Notes: generated from the letters alone by a model not told the origin. Shown: positions 1-10,712, counted from the stretch's first letter. The stretch: DNA of 64,000 nucleotides from Rhodoluna sp. KAS3 (GCF_026000575.1 NZ_AP026910.1:372001-436000), one strand, 5' to 3'. A program made the numbers and translations.

Positions 1-365
1 CAAAGCTCGCACTTGTCGACGCTTTGACCAAGGGCAAGACCACCGACGAGTCAGTTACTTTGATTCGCCGCGCAGTAATCGGTGCCCGTCGTCGCCGCGT
101 TTCAGTTGTACTTGAGCAGTTTGGCAAGCAAGTTTCTGCTGTTGCCAGCCGCCTGGTCGCAACCGTAACCGTCGCCGCGCCAATCACCGCGGCTCAGCTT
201 GATCGCCTTGAGGGCGTTTTGGCTAAGTCATACGGCCAGAGCCTAAAGCTAAACGTTGAGATTGATCCGACCATTTTGGGTGGTCTCAAAGTTCAGGTAG
301 CCGGCGAAATTCTTGACGGCAGCCTTAGCTCACGTCTTACAGCAGCAAAACTTCAACTCGCGTAA
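1..365 (+). CDS. atpH: ATP synthase F1 subunit delta (5' partial)
   Basis: C-terminal part of the delta subunit, which links the F1 head to the peripheral b stalk of the membrane ATP synthase. The reading frame (first full codon at base 3) is open to the window edge, so the true start lies upstream. The visible ~120 residues include a segment of the form RLVATVTVAAPITAAQLDRL and an ILGGLKVQVAGEILDGSLSSRL ending, broken here by commas only in meaning: the GGL-V-VG-I-DGS-RL pattern is the classic C-terminal signature of delta/OSCP. It is followed 77 bp later by atpA in the same direction, as expected for an atp operon. The identification is secure from context; the missing N-terminus cannot be judged. 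Confidence 0.93.
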   Translation, partial: KLALVDALTKGKTTDESVTLIRRAVIGARRRRVSVVLEQFGKQVSAVASRLVATVTVAAPITAAQLDRLEGVLAKSYGQSLKLNVEIDPTILGGLKVQVAGEILDGSLSSRLTAAKLQLA

Positions 366-413
366 GCGAACAACAAACTTCAGCCGCCTAGGTAGCTGAC
401 GCAACGACCAACC

Positions 414-425
414 GGGGTTCGCCCC
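414..425 (+). other. UUCG-type hairpin in the atpH-atpA spacer
   Basis: GGGG (414-417), loop TTCG and CCCC (422-425) form a compact hairpin between atpH and atpA, 17 bases before the atpA start and just upstream of its AGAGGAACGAG ribosome site. It has no T-run, so it is not a terminator. It could be an mRNA stability or translation-tuning element; function is inferred only. Confidence 0.4.
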
Positions 426-442
426 AGAAGTAGAGGAACGAG

Positions 443-2080
<1,638 letters not shown>

Positions 2081-2130
2081 GCACTTCGCTAAGACAATAA
2101 TCCAACTGACGACAAGAATCTAGGAGAGAC

Positions 2131-3039
2131 ATGGGAGCGCAACTTCGGGTCTATAGGCAGAAAATTAAGTCTGCCCAGACGACCAAGAAGATTACTCGTG
2201 CCATGGAGTTGATCTCTGCCTCACGCATTTACAAAGCTCAGCAGCGTGTAGCAGCATCAACCCCGTATTCACGCGCTGTCACTCGTGCGGTTTCTGCGGT
2301 TGCAACGTATTCAAACATTGCTCACCCGCTGACCACCGAGCCAGAGCGTATCGATCGGGCAGCCGTCGTAATTTTCACCTCAGACCGCGGTCTTGCCGGA
2401 GCGTTTTCATCAAACGTTCTCAAAGAGGCCGAACAGCTTACTAACCTGCTCCAGGAGCAGGGCAAAGAGGTTGTTTACTACCTAGTTGGTCGTAAGGCAG
2501 TAGCTAACTTTGGTTTCCGTCGCCGTACCGCTGTTCAGCAGTGGATCGGTGGCACCGACCTTCCGCAGGTTGATACCGCCAAAGAAATCGCCGACGCGGT
2601 GGTTGCTGCTTTCAACACCGATTACGCAGACGGTGGTGTGGACGAAATCCACCTCGTATCTAACCGATTCATTTCGATGATCGCTCAGGTGCCTGAGGTA
2701 GTTCGTTTGTTGCCGCTTGAGGTTGTCGAGGGTGTTGAAGCACCTGCCGAAAACGAAGTGTTCCCGCTTTACGAGTTCGAACCTGATGCCACCAAGGTGC
2801 TTGACGCCTTGCTGCCGGTTTACGTTGAGAGCCGCATTTTCAACGCCATGCTGCAGTCAGCTGCCTCTGAGCACGCTGCCCGTCAGAAGGCTATGAAGTC
2901 AGCAACCGATAACGCTGACAAGCTCATCAAGAACTACACCCGCCTCAGCAATGCGGCACGTCAGTCAGAAATTACCCAGCAGATTTCCGAAATTGTTGGT
3001 GGTGCAGACGCATTGTCTACCGCCGGCAACGAAGACTAA
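2131..3039 (+). CDS. atpG: ATP synthase F1 subunit gamma
   Basis: Central rotor shaft of the F1 ATPase, coupling proton flow through Fo to conformational change in alpha3beta3. The 302 residues start with a helix containing [20 protein letters not shown] and end with a helix carrying [20 protein letters not shown]-type sequence, the two conserved coiled-coil halves that insert into the hexamer. The middle Rossmann-like domain contains [17 protein letters not shown] at 2131 follows AGGAGAG. It lies 50 bp after atpA and 15 bp before atpD, clearly in the same transcript. Length fits actinobacterial gamma subunits. Confidence 0.97.
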   Translation: MGAQLRVYRQKIKSAQTTKKITRAMELISASRIYKAQQRVAASTPYSRAVTRAVSAVATYSNIAHPLTTEPERIDRAAVVIFTSDRGLAGAFSSNVLKEAEQLTNLLQEQGKEVVYYLVGRKAVANFGFRRRTAVQQWIGGTDLPQVDTAKEIADAVVAAFNTDYADGGVDEIHLVSNRFISMIAQVPEVVRLLPLEVVEGVEAPAENEVFPLYEFEPDATKVLDALLPVYVESRIFNAMLQSAASEHAARQKAMKSATDNADKLIKNYTRLSNAARQSEITQQISEIVGGADALSTAGNED

Positions 3040-4509
<1,470 letters not shown>

Positions 4510-4511
4510 TC

Positions 4512-4772
4512 ATGGCAACTCTGCGCGTTGAACTTGTAGCTGCCGAGAAGGCCGTATGGTCTGGCGAAGCCAAGATGGTTGTTGCTAAGACCGTCGAGGG
4601 TGAGATCGGTTTGCTTCCAGGTCACGAACCAATGCTGGCTATTCTCAGCTCTGGTGAAGTGCGCATCACTCTTGAAGACGGCAACGTCATCAAGGCAAGT
4701 GCTGAAGAGGGTTTCCTTTCGGTTGAGCACAACGTAGTTTCAGTTGTTGCTCGTCATGCCGCATTGATCTAA
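4512..4772 (+). CDS. atpC: ATP synthase F1 subunit epsilon, short form
   Basis: Epsilon subunit of the rotor, contacting gamma and the c-ring. Only 86 residues are present: the N-terminal beta-sandwich domain, with GEIGLLPGHEPMLAIL and a G-V-I-L strand pattern. The C-terminal two-helix domain, which in E. coli (138 residues) and many others inhibits ATP hydrolysis, is absent; the stop codon is followed shortly by the operon terminator, so this is the natural length and not a frame break. The start ATG lies two bases after the atpD stop. Short epsilons are known in some actinobacteria; the consequence here (loss of epsilon inhibition) is inferred. Confidence 0.93.
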   Translation: MATLRVELVAAEKAVWSGEAKMVVAKTVEGEIGLLPGHEPMLAILSSGEVRITLEDGNVIKASAEEGFLSVEHNVVSVVARHAALI

Positions 4773-4795
4773 ATTCTTTCGTAAAGAGTTAACTG

Positions 4796-4825
4796 AAAAA
4801 CCCCACCGAATCGGTGGGGTTTTTC
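4796..4825. terminator. Rho-independent terminator, atp operon / adenosyltransferase
   Basis: CCCCACCG (4801-4808), loop AAT, CGGTGGGG (4812-4819), flanked by five A on the left and a T5 run on the right. The symmetric A/T flanks let it work in both directions, closing atpHAGDC from the left and the minus-strand adenosyltransferase gene from the right. Confidence 0.93.
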
Positions 4826-4834
4826 GCTTAAGGT

Positions 4835-5452
4835 CTAGTTCTCTCGGTTGGCGGCCGGAACCCATTTCACATCGCCGCCGTGATTTAGATTGGCGTACCT
4901 AGCCAGAACAAACAGTAGGTCGCTCAGCCGGTTCAAGTACTTGGCAGCCGCTACATTGATGCCGCCATTGTGCTGGCCACGTTTGGCTGGCTCGGTGCCA
5001 TACGCTTCGATCGCATGCCAGGTGGCACGTTCGGCCCTTCTGACCACAGTTCTCGCCAGGTGAAGGCCGGCCGATAATCCAGTGCCGCCCGGAATGATGA
5101 ACGAGTCTAGTTTGGTGAGCTGTCCGTTGTACTTATCGATGGCCGCCTCGAGTGCGTCGATCCAGAGATTGTTGACCCTCAATGGCTCATATTCGTAGTG
5201 TTCGTTGAGCGGGTTTGACAGATCCGCGCCGAGGTCAAAAAGTTCATTTTGTATCTGTGACAGCAACGCGAGAGTCTCTGCGTCAAACTCATTTTTTGCC
5301 AGGGCCACGGCAACACCGATGGCCGAATTGGCTTCATCCACGTCTGCGTAGGCCTCAATGCGAGGGTCGGTTTTTCTGGTTCTCGAGAAATCACTCAAAC
5401 CCGTCATGCCTTCGTCACCAGTGCGGGTATAAATCTTCGTTAGCTTGACCAT
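4835..5452 (-). CDS. pduO: PduO-type cob(I)alamin adenosyltransferase
   Basis: Transfers the 5'-deoxyadenosyl group of ATP to cob(I)alamin to make adenosylcobalamin, a soluble trimeric enzyme. The N-terminus contains TRTGDEGMTGL (ATP-binding segment) and YADVDEANSAIG, and the C-terminal part has RTVVRRAERATW, all hallmarks of the PduO/Cob(I) family; 205 residues is the family length. A PduO gene next to atpC is a common actinobacterial arrangement. It is transcribed divergently from yaaA, with only 36 bp between start codons. No Shine-Dalgarno precedes the ATG; a TAGACT hexamer six bases upstream suggests a leaderless mRNA. Its presence implies use of B12-dependent enzymes, which are not seen in this window. 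Confidence 0.92.
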   Translation of the reverse strand: MVKLTKIYTRTGDEGMTGLSDFSRTRKTDPRIEAYADVDEANSAIGVAVALAKNEFDAETLALLSQIQNELFDLGADLSNPLNEHYEYEPLRVNNLWIDALEAAIDKYNGQLTKLDSFIIPGGTGLSAGLHLARTVVRRAERATWHAIEAYGTEPAKRGQHNGGINVAAAKYLNRLSDLLFVLARYANLNHGGDVKWVPAANREN

Positions 5453-5458
5453 GCCTCA

Positions 5459-5464
5459 AGTCTA
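5459..5464 (-). promoter_or_regulatory. -10 hexamer of the leaderless adenosyltransferase promoter
   Basis: On the minus strand TAGACT is followed by TGAGGC and then the ATG. The six-base gap places the expected transcription start on the start codon, and there is no ribosome site. The TGAGGC-ATG junction is repeated at ftsK, dapF and pstC. Confidence 0.6.
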
Positions 5465-5476
5465 GGCTCATCGAAA

Positions 5477-5482
5477 TAGGCT
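5477..5482 (+). promoter_or_regulatory. -10 hexamer of the leaderless yaaA promoter
   Basis: TAGGCT, then six bases (ATTGGT), then the ATG of yaaA at 5489. No Shine-Dalgarno is visible, so transcription probably begins at the start codon. Confidence 0.6.
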
Positions 5483-5488
5483 ATTGGT

Positions 5489-6196
5489 ATGTACTTTTTG
5501 CTGCCGCCGTCCGAGACCAAGGCCACTGGTGGTAGCCAATCCTTTGCACTTGAGCAACTCAGTTTTCCTGACCTCATTGAGGCTCGCAAAGCTGTGCTTG
5601 GCGCCTACGGGTCCAGCGAAATCTATGGGGTGCCGGGAATGGCGGCAATAGACCGCTATACCGGAACCTTGTTTTCAGCTGTTCATGGTCGCGGGTTAAA
5701 GGGCACCAGTACGGCGAATAATTCGCTAACAGAAGCCGAGCGTGCGCTGGCTCATGGGGCCGTATTCATTCAGTCTGCGCTGTTTGGCTTGGTCGGGGTA
5801 AACGACGCTCTGCCGGTTTATAAGCTGAATCCGAGTCGCAAGTTGAACGGTCTGGACCTCAAAAAAACCTGGGCAGACGCGCATCTTTCCCTTTGGTCGG
5901 CTTTTGGTTCGGCGCCCATTCTGGATCTAAGGTCCAAGGCGTATGCCGAGTTGGCTCCGATACCTGCCGAAGTTGGCGCCTACTCGGTGGTTGTTTTCGT
6001 GGAAAAGGACAATGGTGTTAGGGAACAGCTCAATCACTTCAACAAGAAAGCCAAAGGGCAGCTGGTTCGAAGTGCGTTGATCGGTCAGGAAATTCCGAAA
6101 ACCATCGATGAGCTCGCTGAACGAGCGAGCCTAGCCGGCCTCAAGCTCGAGGTTTCCGACCGCGTCATCACAGTTGTAACCCGCCAGGCTACTTAG
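5489..6196 (+). CDS. yaaA: YaaA family peroxide-stress protein (UPF0246)
   Basis: YaaA proteins limit damage from hydrogen peroxide, in E. coli by lowering free intracellular iron, and bind DNA in vitro. The 235-residue protein begins with LLPPSETKATGG, the family's hallmark N-terminal motif (LxPPSEtK), and ends with a region resembling the family's conserved helix-hairpin-helix part. E. coli YaaA is ~258 residues, so this is a slightly short member, as in other actinobacteria. Divergent from the adenosyltransferase gene. The 3' end overlaps the convergent 425-residue membrane protein gene by 8 bp. The family call is firm; the role in this organism is inferred. Confidence 0.88.
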   Translation: MYFLLPPSETKATGGSQSFALEQLSFPDLIEARKAVLGAYGSSEIYGVPGMAAIDRYTGTLFSAVHGRGLKGTSTANNSLTEAERALAHGAVFIQSALFGLVGVNDALPVYKLNPSRKLNGLDLKKTWADAHLSLWSAFGSAPILDLRSKAYAELAPIPAEVGAYSVVVFVEKDNGVREQLNHFNKKAKGQLVRSALIGQEIPKTIDELAERASLAGLKLEVSDRVITVVTRQAT

Positions 6197-7466
6197 TTAC
6201 CTCAATCTCAGGTAGCTTTACGAGACCGTCCTCCAGTGCAAACACGGCACCGGCAAAAGCATCTTTTGCGTAGTAGACGTATCCGGGCAGGATCCAAACC
6301 GAGTTGTCTGAAGCCCAAATAGTGACGTTAGCTGATTCTGCAGAATCGATGGCTAGATCCAAAATCTCTGGTTCAAGCGCTGACTCGGGGTCAAGTTCGC
6401 GGGTGTCAATACCATTGGCCATGGGCAACGCAATACCTGAGTTATAAAACTTGTAGGCAACGCCGCCCGAGTAGCGATAATCGGCAAGTCGAGAGACCGC
6501 CGATTGTTGGCTCACGGTGTTGAAGGTTCCCATTTGTTCAAACTCTGCCGCGAAGCCGCTGACGCTGGCCAGTGCTCCAGAGTCAGACCAACTCATCCAC
6601 CACATCTCGGCGGTTGGGCTGCCATTCAAAAACATCGATGCTTCAACAGAAGCACCCCAGGTGTCACGTGGCACCCGAAGCTGATTTCTAGGAAAACTCA
6701 CGCCCGCGGAGGTAAAAATCTGATTCGCCTGTTCCACAAGTTCGGATTCGGTTGGAACCTTGCCTGATTTAATTGGTGTTTCGACAAAGCCAGAGCAATC
6801 CGGGTCAACCTGATCGACTTCGCCATCGCTGGCTACTGGTTCGCAGGATTTCAGAGCTTGAACGTTTGGCCAGGCGCTCGGATCGTTGTACCACCAACTT
6901 CCGTTACCAGACCAGTTCAAGTAAACGTTTGGACCGGAACCATCCTCTGGTCCGAGCACCCAGGTTGGCCATTCTGCCGACGAGTACTGCGATTCTTTTG
7001 GGGTTCCTTCGATCGAGAAGACCCGGCCAAGCATCAATAGGTAATCAGTTGGTGAGCCATTTAGCTTGGCTTTATAGGCCACGCCCTGGCCAGCCTCACT
7101 GCCCAGCGAATCACCGGCTAGATAGTTGTACTGCGTCCACATCATCATGTCGCGCACACCTTGGTCGGCTTCGGTTCCGGGTGCTCCCTTGGCGCCAAGC
7201 ATAGAGCTGCTCTGCGAGTCGCCCACGGATAGCAAGTATTGCGGCTCCCCGGGAGACAGGGTCAATGGAATCGTGATGGCAAGTGCTCCCGCTGCAGCCA
7301 GCGCGGTCAAGATGAACCTCGGTCTAGCGGCGGCATTCATGCGGTGCTTACGCCCAAGCCCATGGGCTTGTGTAGTTGTGGCGTTGTGCAGTACCTCACT
7401 TCCTAGTTCAACTTCGACCACTGGGTCGGCTGCTTTTAGGCGGGCATCCAGATTGTTTTCTCTCAT
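6189..7466 (-). CDS. Membrane-anchored partner of the ECF sigma factor; function unknown
   Basis: I do not recognise a named family. The 425-residue protein has a ~50-residue N-terminal cytoplasmic segment, one membrane helix at about 51-70 (FILTALAAAGALAITIPLTL) and a ~350-residue exported domain with a Cys pair (SC...DC, around 211-223) that could form a disulfide. It lies 24 bp downstream of an ECF sigma gene, and its start is preceded by the same bipartite promoter element as the sigma gene. The topology suits an anti-sigma factor or a sigma-controlled surface sensor, but the short cytoplasmic part has no zinc-binding HxxxCxxC motif. ATG at 7466 has no clear ribosome site. Function inferred from context only. 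Confidence 0.8.
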   Translation of the reverse strand: MRENNLDARLKAADPVVEVELGSEVLHNATTTQAHGLGRKHRMNAAARPRFILTALAAAGALAITIPLTLSPGEPQYLLSVGDSQSSSMLGAKGAPGTEADQGVRDMMMWTQYNYLAGDSLGSEAGQGVAYKAKLNGSPTDYLLMLGRVFSIEGTPKESQYSSAEWPTWVLGPEDGSGPNVYLNWSGNGSWWYNDPSAWPNVQALKSCEPVASDGEVDQVDPDCSGFVETPIKSGKVPTESELVEQANQIFTSAGVSFPRNQLRVPRDTWGASVEASMFLNGSPTAEMWWMSWSDSGALASVSGFAAEFEQMGTFNTVSQQSAVSRLADYRYSGGVAYKFYNSGIALPMANGIDTRELDPESALEPEILDLAIDSAESANVTIWASDNSVWILPGYVYYAKDAFAGAVFALEDGLVKLPEIEVTK

Positions 7467-7470
7467 ATCT

Positions 7471-7501
7471 GGTTTATGTCGCCCGAGTCTCTAATCTTTC
7501 A
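7471..7501 (-). promoter_or_regulatory. Candidate ECF-sigma promoter in front of the partner gene
   Basis: On the minus strand TGAAAGATTAGA, nine bases, GACATAAACC, ending four bases before the ATG of the partner gene. TGAAAG and GACATA are 15 bases apart, a fit to ECF -35/-10 spacing. The -35 part overlaps the last codons and stop of the sigma gene. The same element with identical spacing precedes the sigma gene itself (8005-8035). Confidence 0.65.
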
Positions 7502-7970
7502 CGGCTAGATATTTTGCAAGTTTGGCTCTGGCGCGGTGCAGCTTTGCGCTGGCGGCATTGGCAGAAATACTGAGCGCTCCAGCGGCTTCGCCAACCCCCA
7601 GGCCGTCAAAGGCCACCAACGCAAGCAATGCTCGATCTGAGGCGCTCAGTTTTGCCCATCCGGCCGCTAGATCCGCATCGAATACAGCTAGCGATTCTGC
7701 CGAGGGTGCGTTGTCGGGACTCAGGGTTAGGGTTAGAAACTTCAACGCGGAACTTTGTCGGCGACGAAAATTTGAAACCTGGAAACTCGCAATTTTATAG
7801 AGCCAGGGGAGTTCTTGGCCCAGTGCTACCGAGTCTCGTTTTTGCCAGGCAACCTCAAAAACCATTGCGGCTAAATCCTCAACCTGATCCCGGTCAACGC
7901 GACGCCCCAAGTACCGACTGATTGCCGGTAAATGCTCGCGATACGTCGCGACGAAGTGTTCGGGTGTCAT
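7491..7970 (-). CDS. ECF-type RNA polymerase sigma factor
   Basis: Group 4 (extracytoplasmic function) sigma-70 factor that redirects RNA polymerase to a small regulon. The 159 residues contain region 2 (VEDLAAMVFEVAWQKRDSV, then PWLYKIASFQVSNFRRRQ) and region 4 with a helix-turn-helix (DGLGVGEAAGALSISANAASAKLHRARAKL), and no sigma region 1.1 or 3, the expected ECF plan. It is followed 24 bp later by the membrane partner gene and preceded by ogt. A bipartite element shared with the partner gene lies 34 bp upstream and suggests autoregulation. GAGAG before the ATG may be its ribosome site. Subgroup and stimulus cannot be told from sequence alone. Confidence 0.9.
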   Translation of the reverse strand: MTPEHFVATYREHLPAISRYLGRRVDRDQVEDLAAMVFEVAWQKRDSVALGQELPWLYKIASFQVSNFRRRQSSALKFLTLTLSPDNAPSAESLAVFDADLAAGWAKLSASDRALLALVAFDGLGVGEAAGALSISANAASAKLHRARAKLAKYLAVKD

Positions 7971-8004
7971 GCTGCTCTCGAATCTAGGGCCAGGTGCCTC
8001 AAAG

Positions 8005-8035
8005 GGTTTATGTCTGAATGCTGTCTAATCTTTCA
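8005..8035 (-). promoter_or_regulatory. Candidate autoregulated promoter of the ECF sigma gene
   Basis: Minus strand TGAAAGATTAGA-N9-GACATAAACC, 34 bp upstream of the sigma ATG. 22 of 22 fixed positions and the nine-base gap are identical to the element before the partner gene, while the nine spacer bases differ, which is what a bipartite promoter would show. Confidence 0.65.
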
Positions 8036-8050
8036 AAACTGGTATGTGAG

Positions 8051-8527
8051 CTAACCCCCCCCCTCAAGTTTGAGAAGGGCCAACTTGGTCGGAATTCCAA
8101 GCCCTGGCGTGTACCCAGTAACCTGTCCTGTCGAACCGAGTACCCGATGGCATGGAATTCGAAGCGGAACTGGGTTTGCTGCCACTGCGCCGCCCACGGC
8201 TCGAACCGCTTTTGGGTTTCCGCACAATTGGGCAATCTGCCCGTAGCTAAGCGTCTTGCCAAATTTAATGCTCTCAAGCGCACGCCAAACGGCCTCTTGA
8301 AAAGGGGTTCCTTGCGTGGCAACTTCAAAATCTAGTGTTTTGGACTTGCCGCTGAGGTAGCGCGATATTTGGCGCTCAGCCTTGCGAAGTGTGCTGCTAC
8401 GGCCATTTGCCGGGGCTGGCTCGCCGCCTATTACAAGCCGCACCACCTTTTCGTTTCGTGAGTGAATCGAGATAACGCCAAGCGGAGAGTTAAAAGAAAG
8501 GCTCGCGTCGAAGTTGATGTTTGTCAT
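8051..8527 (-). CDS. ogt: Methylated-DNA-[protein]-cysteine S-methyltransferase
   Basis: Suicidal repair protein that removes methyl groups from O6-methylguanine in DNA. The active-site motif PCHRVLG is present with Cys126 as acceptor, preceded by the conserved [22 protein letters not shown] helix-turn-helix segment; 158 residues is normal for Ogt. The last codons are Gly-Gly-Gly encoded by a run of nine G (minus strand) just before the stop. One base lost there would replace the stop by a 14-15 residue tail reaching to about 8008. It is in the same direction as the sigma gene 80 bp downstream. No named regulator site is visible upstream. Confidence 0.9.
   Translation of the reverse strand: MTNINFDASLSFNSPLGVISIHSRNEKVVRLVIGGEPAPANGRSSTLRKAERQISRYLSGKSKTLDFEVATQGTPFQEAVWRALESIKFGKTLSYGQIAQLCGNPKAVRAVGGAVAANPVPLRIPCHRVLGSTGQVTGYTPGLGIPTKLALLKLEGGG
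8055..8063. repeat. Homopolymer C9 at the 3' end of ogt
   Basis: Nine consecutive C on the plus strand (G9 in the coding sense), directly before the ogt stop codon. It is the longest G/C homopolymer I noticed in the window and is a plausible slippage site or a sequencing-uncertain position. Confidence 0.85.
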
Positions 8528-8586
8528 GCCCTAACTTTCGTTCATGCATTCATCGTCATTCGACGCGAGCCAAATTCTGTGGAGAA

Positions 8587-10029
8587 CTACATCGCCCGCC
8601 AGGCTTCATCCAAGCAACCTCGGAGAATCTGTTCGATTTCGTTGAACTGATCCGGCCCGATCGTTAGGGGTGGAGCAAGTTGGACTACTGGGTCGCCACG
8701 GTCATCTGAGCGGCAGTAGAGCCCTTCTTCAAACATGCGGTGTGACAAGATTCCGCGGAGCAACTTCTCGGACTCAGCGTCGTTGAAGGTTTCCTTGGTG
8801 TTCTTGTCTTTCACAAGCTCAATGGCGTAGAAGTAACCTTCGCCTCGAACATCGCCCACAATTGGCAGATCGCGCAGTTTCTCAAGCGTGCGGCGGAATT
8901 CCGGTGCATTCCGACGAACATTTCCGACCAGGTCTTCCTCGTCGAAAATATCTAGGTTCTCCAGTGCAACTGCACAAGAAACTGGGTGGCCACCGTAGGT
9001 GTATCCGTGTGGGAACAGTGTGGTGCCCTGCTTGAATGGCTCAAAGAACTTCTCTGACATGATCAATGCACCGATAGGGGCGTAGGCCGAGGTCATGCCC
9101 TTGGCACAAACCAACATGTCAGGCTCGAAGTCGTAGAGCTCCGAAGCAAACATGGTTCCGATGCGACCGAAACCATCAATGGTTTCATCTGCTACCAAAA
9201 TCACGTCGTACTTATCGCAGATCTCGCGAACCCGCTTGAAGTAGCTCTTCGGCGCTGTGAAACAACCACCAGAGTTTTGGACTGGCTCAAGGAAGAATGC
9301 TGCAACCGTGTCTGGGTCTTCAAACAGAATCATTTCTTCAACTCGGTCGGCTGCCCACTTGGCAAAGTCTTCCTCTGTCTCGAAGTCGTCCTGAGCGCGG
9401 TACCAGTTGGTGTTTGGCACACGGAATGTTGATGGAACAAGTGGCTCAAAGGCCTTTTTCATCGATGGAATACCGGTTAGCGAAAGCGCTCCGTGCGAGG
9501 TGCCGTGGTAGGCAACTGCGCGGGTGAGTACCTTGTGCTTCATCGGCTTGCCCTGAAGTTTGAAGTACTGCTTGGCAAGCTTCCATGCTGTTTCGTTGGC
9601 CTCGCCACCACCGGTCGTGAAGAAGACTCGCGACATGTTCTTTGGTGCGTACGAGAGTAGGCGCTCAGAAAGTTCAATACCTGGTTTGTGAGCGTGAGAC
9701 CAGAGCGGGAAGTAGTCCAACTCCTTCATCTGCTTTGCGGCGGCTTCGGCCAGGCGGTGGCGTCCGTGACCAGCGTTCACCGAGAAAAGGCTGGAAATGC
9801 CATCAAAATACTTTTTGCCATTTTGGTCCCAGAAGTGGTGGCCCTCGGCGTGAGTAATTATCGGAATTTCGCCGTTCTTGGCGAAGTATGGGCTGTGGCG
9901 GGTGAAGTGCAAGAACATGTTGTCCTTGGCGGCCTGCTGCAGCATTTGTGGGGTTGGTTCCTGACCTGCTTTACGCGCGTCAAGGAGAGGGGTGGCGGAT
10001 TCTGCTTTCTTTCGATTCCAGATAGCCAT
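8587..10029 (-). CDS. Class III aminotransferase, probably putrescine/omega-amine:2-oxo acid
   Basis: PLP-dependent fold-type I class III transaminase moving the terminal amino group of a diamine or omega-amino acid to pyruvate or 2-oxoglutarate. The PLP lysine is K310 (VCAKGMTSAYAPIG) and the cofactor-binding Asp is D281 (LVADETIDGFGRIG); a TTGGGEANETAWK motif holds the phosphate. The 480 residues and the HYAPxxF-like N-terminal region match the SpuC/omega-aminotransferase group more than GabT. Divergent from the aldehyde dehydrogenase and next to an Lrp-type regulator and a Pot transporter, so putrescine to 4-aminobutanal is the likely reaction; beta-alanine or another amine is possible. 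Weak ribosome site AAAGAG before the ATG. Confidence 0.88.
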   Translation of the reverse strand: MAIWNRKKAESATPLLDARKAGQEPTPQMLQQAAKDNMFLHFTRHSPYFAKNGEIPIITHAEGHHFWDQNGKKYFDGISSLFSVNAGHGRHRLAEAAAKQMKELDYFPLWSHAHKPGIELSERLLSYAPKNMSRVFFTTGGGEANETAWKLAKQYFKLQGKPMKHKVLTRAVAYHGTSHGALSLTGIPSMKKAFEPLVPSTFRVPNTNWYRAQDDFETEEDFAKWAADRVEEMILFEDPDTVAAFFLEPVQNSGGCFTAPKSYFKRVREICDKYDVILVADETIDGFGRIGTMFASELYDFEPDMLVCAKGMTSAYAPIGALIMSEKFFEPFKQGTTLFPHGYTYGGHPVSCAVALENLDIFDEEDLVGNVRRNAPEFRRTLEKLRDLPIVGDVRGEGYFYAIELVKDKNTKETFNDAESEKLLRGILSHRMFEEGLYCRSDDRGDPVVQLAPPLTIGPDQFNEIEQILRGCLDEAWRAM

Positions 10030-10065
10030 TTGATATCACTCTTTACTATTTGTTTGGCTGGAGAC

Positions 10066-10539
10066 TCATCTGGTTCCCCAGTTGTAAACCTGCTTTTGCA
10101 CCTTCAAATACACGAACGATTCGGTAGAAGTTACTCCGGGCAGAGTCCGGATCTTTGAATTGAGGAGGGCGATGAGTTCATCATCGTTCTCACAGACCAC
10201 CTCAACCAAAATGTCAAAGCTCCCGGCGGTGAGGACCACATAGTCCACCTCGGGCATCGCGGTCAGCTTTTTCGCGATTTCTCTGGTGTCGCCGCCGCAG
10301 CGAACACCGATCATTGCCTGGCGATGAAACCCAAGCTGTTTTGGATCTGTCACGGCCACAATCTGAAGTACGCCAGAATCCGTAAGTTTCTGAACTCGCT
10401 GGCGCGCGGCGGCCTCGCTTAGTCCAACGTTCTTTCCGATTTCGGCATAGGAACGGCGCCCGTCAGTCTGCAGCTGCTCGATGATTGATCGAGAAACGTC
10501 GTCTAGCTGCGTTGAGTTGGTGCGTTGGACTCGTGACAT
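10066..10539 (-). CDS. Lrp/AsnC family transcriptional regulator
   Basis: Feast/famine-type DNA-binding regulator. The 157 residues comprise an N-terminal winged helix-turn-helix (LDDVSRSIIEQLQTDGRRSYAEIGKNVG, then AAARQRVQKL) and a C-terminal RAM ligand-binding domain with VDYVVLTAGSFDILVEVVC and TEsFVYLK-like strands. Lying between, and divergent from, the aminotransferase (same strand, 36 bp downstream) and the aldehyde dehydrogenase, it probably regulates polyamine/GABA catabolism; homologues in this setting respond to amines or amino acids. The 173-bp upstream region shared with the dehydrogenase gene is the likely operator area. The effector is unknown. Confidence 0.9.
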   Translation of the reverse strand: MSRVQRTNSTQLDDVSRSIIEQLQTDGRRSYAEIGKNVGLSEAAARQRVQKLTDSGVLQIVAVTDPKQLGFHRQAMIGVRCGGDTREIAKKLTAMPEVDYVVLTAGSFDILVEVVCENDDELIALLNSKIRTLPGVTSTESFVYLKVQKQVYNWGTR

Positions 10540-10671
10540 ACAACGATTTTGACAGTGAAAAAGCCATTTAGCAAACGAAAACGCGCTCGAGTCGCCATTT
10601 CACGACTGATTTGATAGCCAATTGTGATATTTGCCTTCGGATTCATGATTTTGTCGGTAGCGAATCCTGAT

Positions 10672-10677
10672 TAGAAT
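10672..10677 (+). promoter_or_regulatory. Possible -10 of the aldehyde dehydrogenase promoter
   Basis: TAGAAT lies 35 bp before the ATG, with TTGTCG at 10651-10656 fifteen bases upstream as a possible -35. The spacing is short, so this is tentative. The region 10540-10712 is the only spacer between the divergent regulator and dehydrogenase genes. Confidence 0.35.
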
Positions 10678-10712
10678 CGCAACTGAAGCCCAAACCTCTA
10701 AGGAGAAGACCG

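Noticed and set aside
7126-7573. Plus-strand open frames opposite the sigma/partner genes
   Set aside because: No ribosome sites or family features; the minus-strand frames have clear sigma-factor and signal-anchor patterns.
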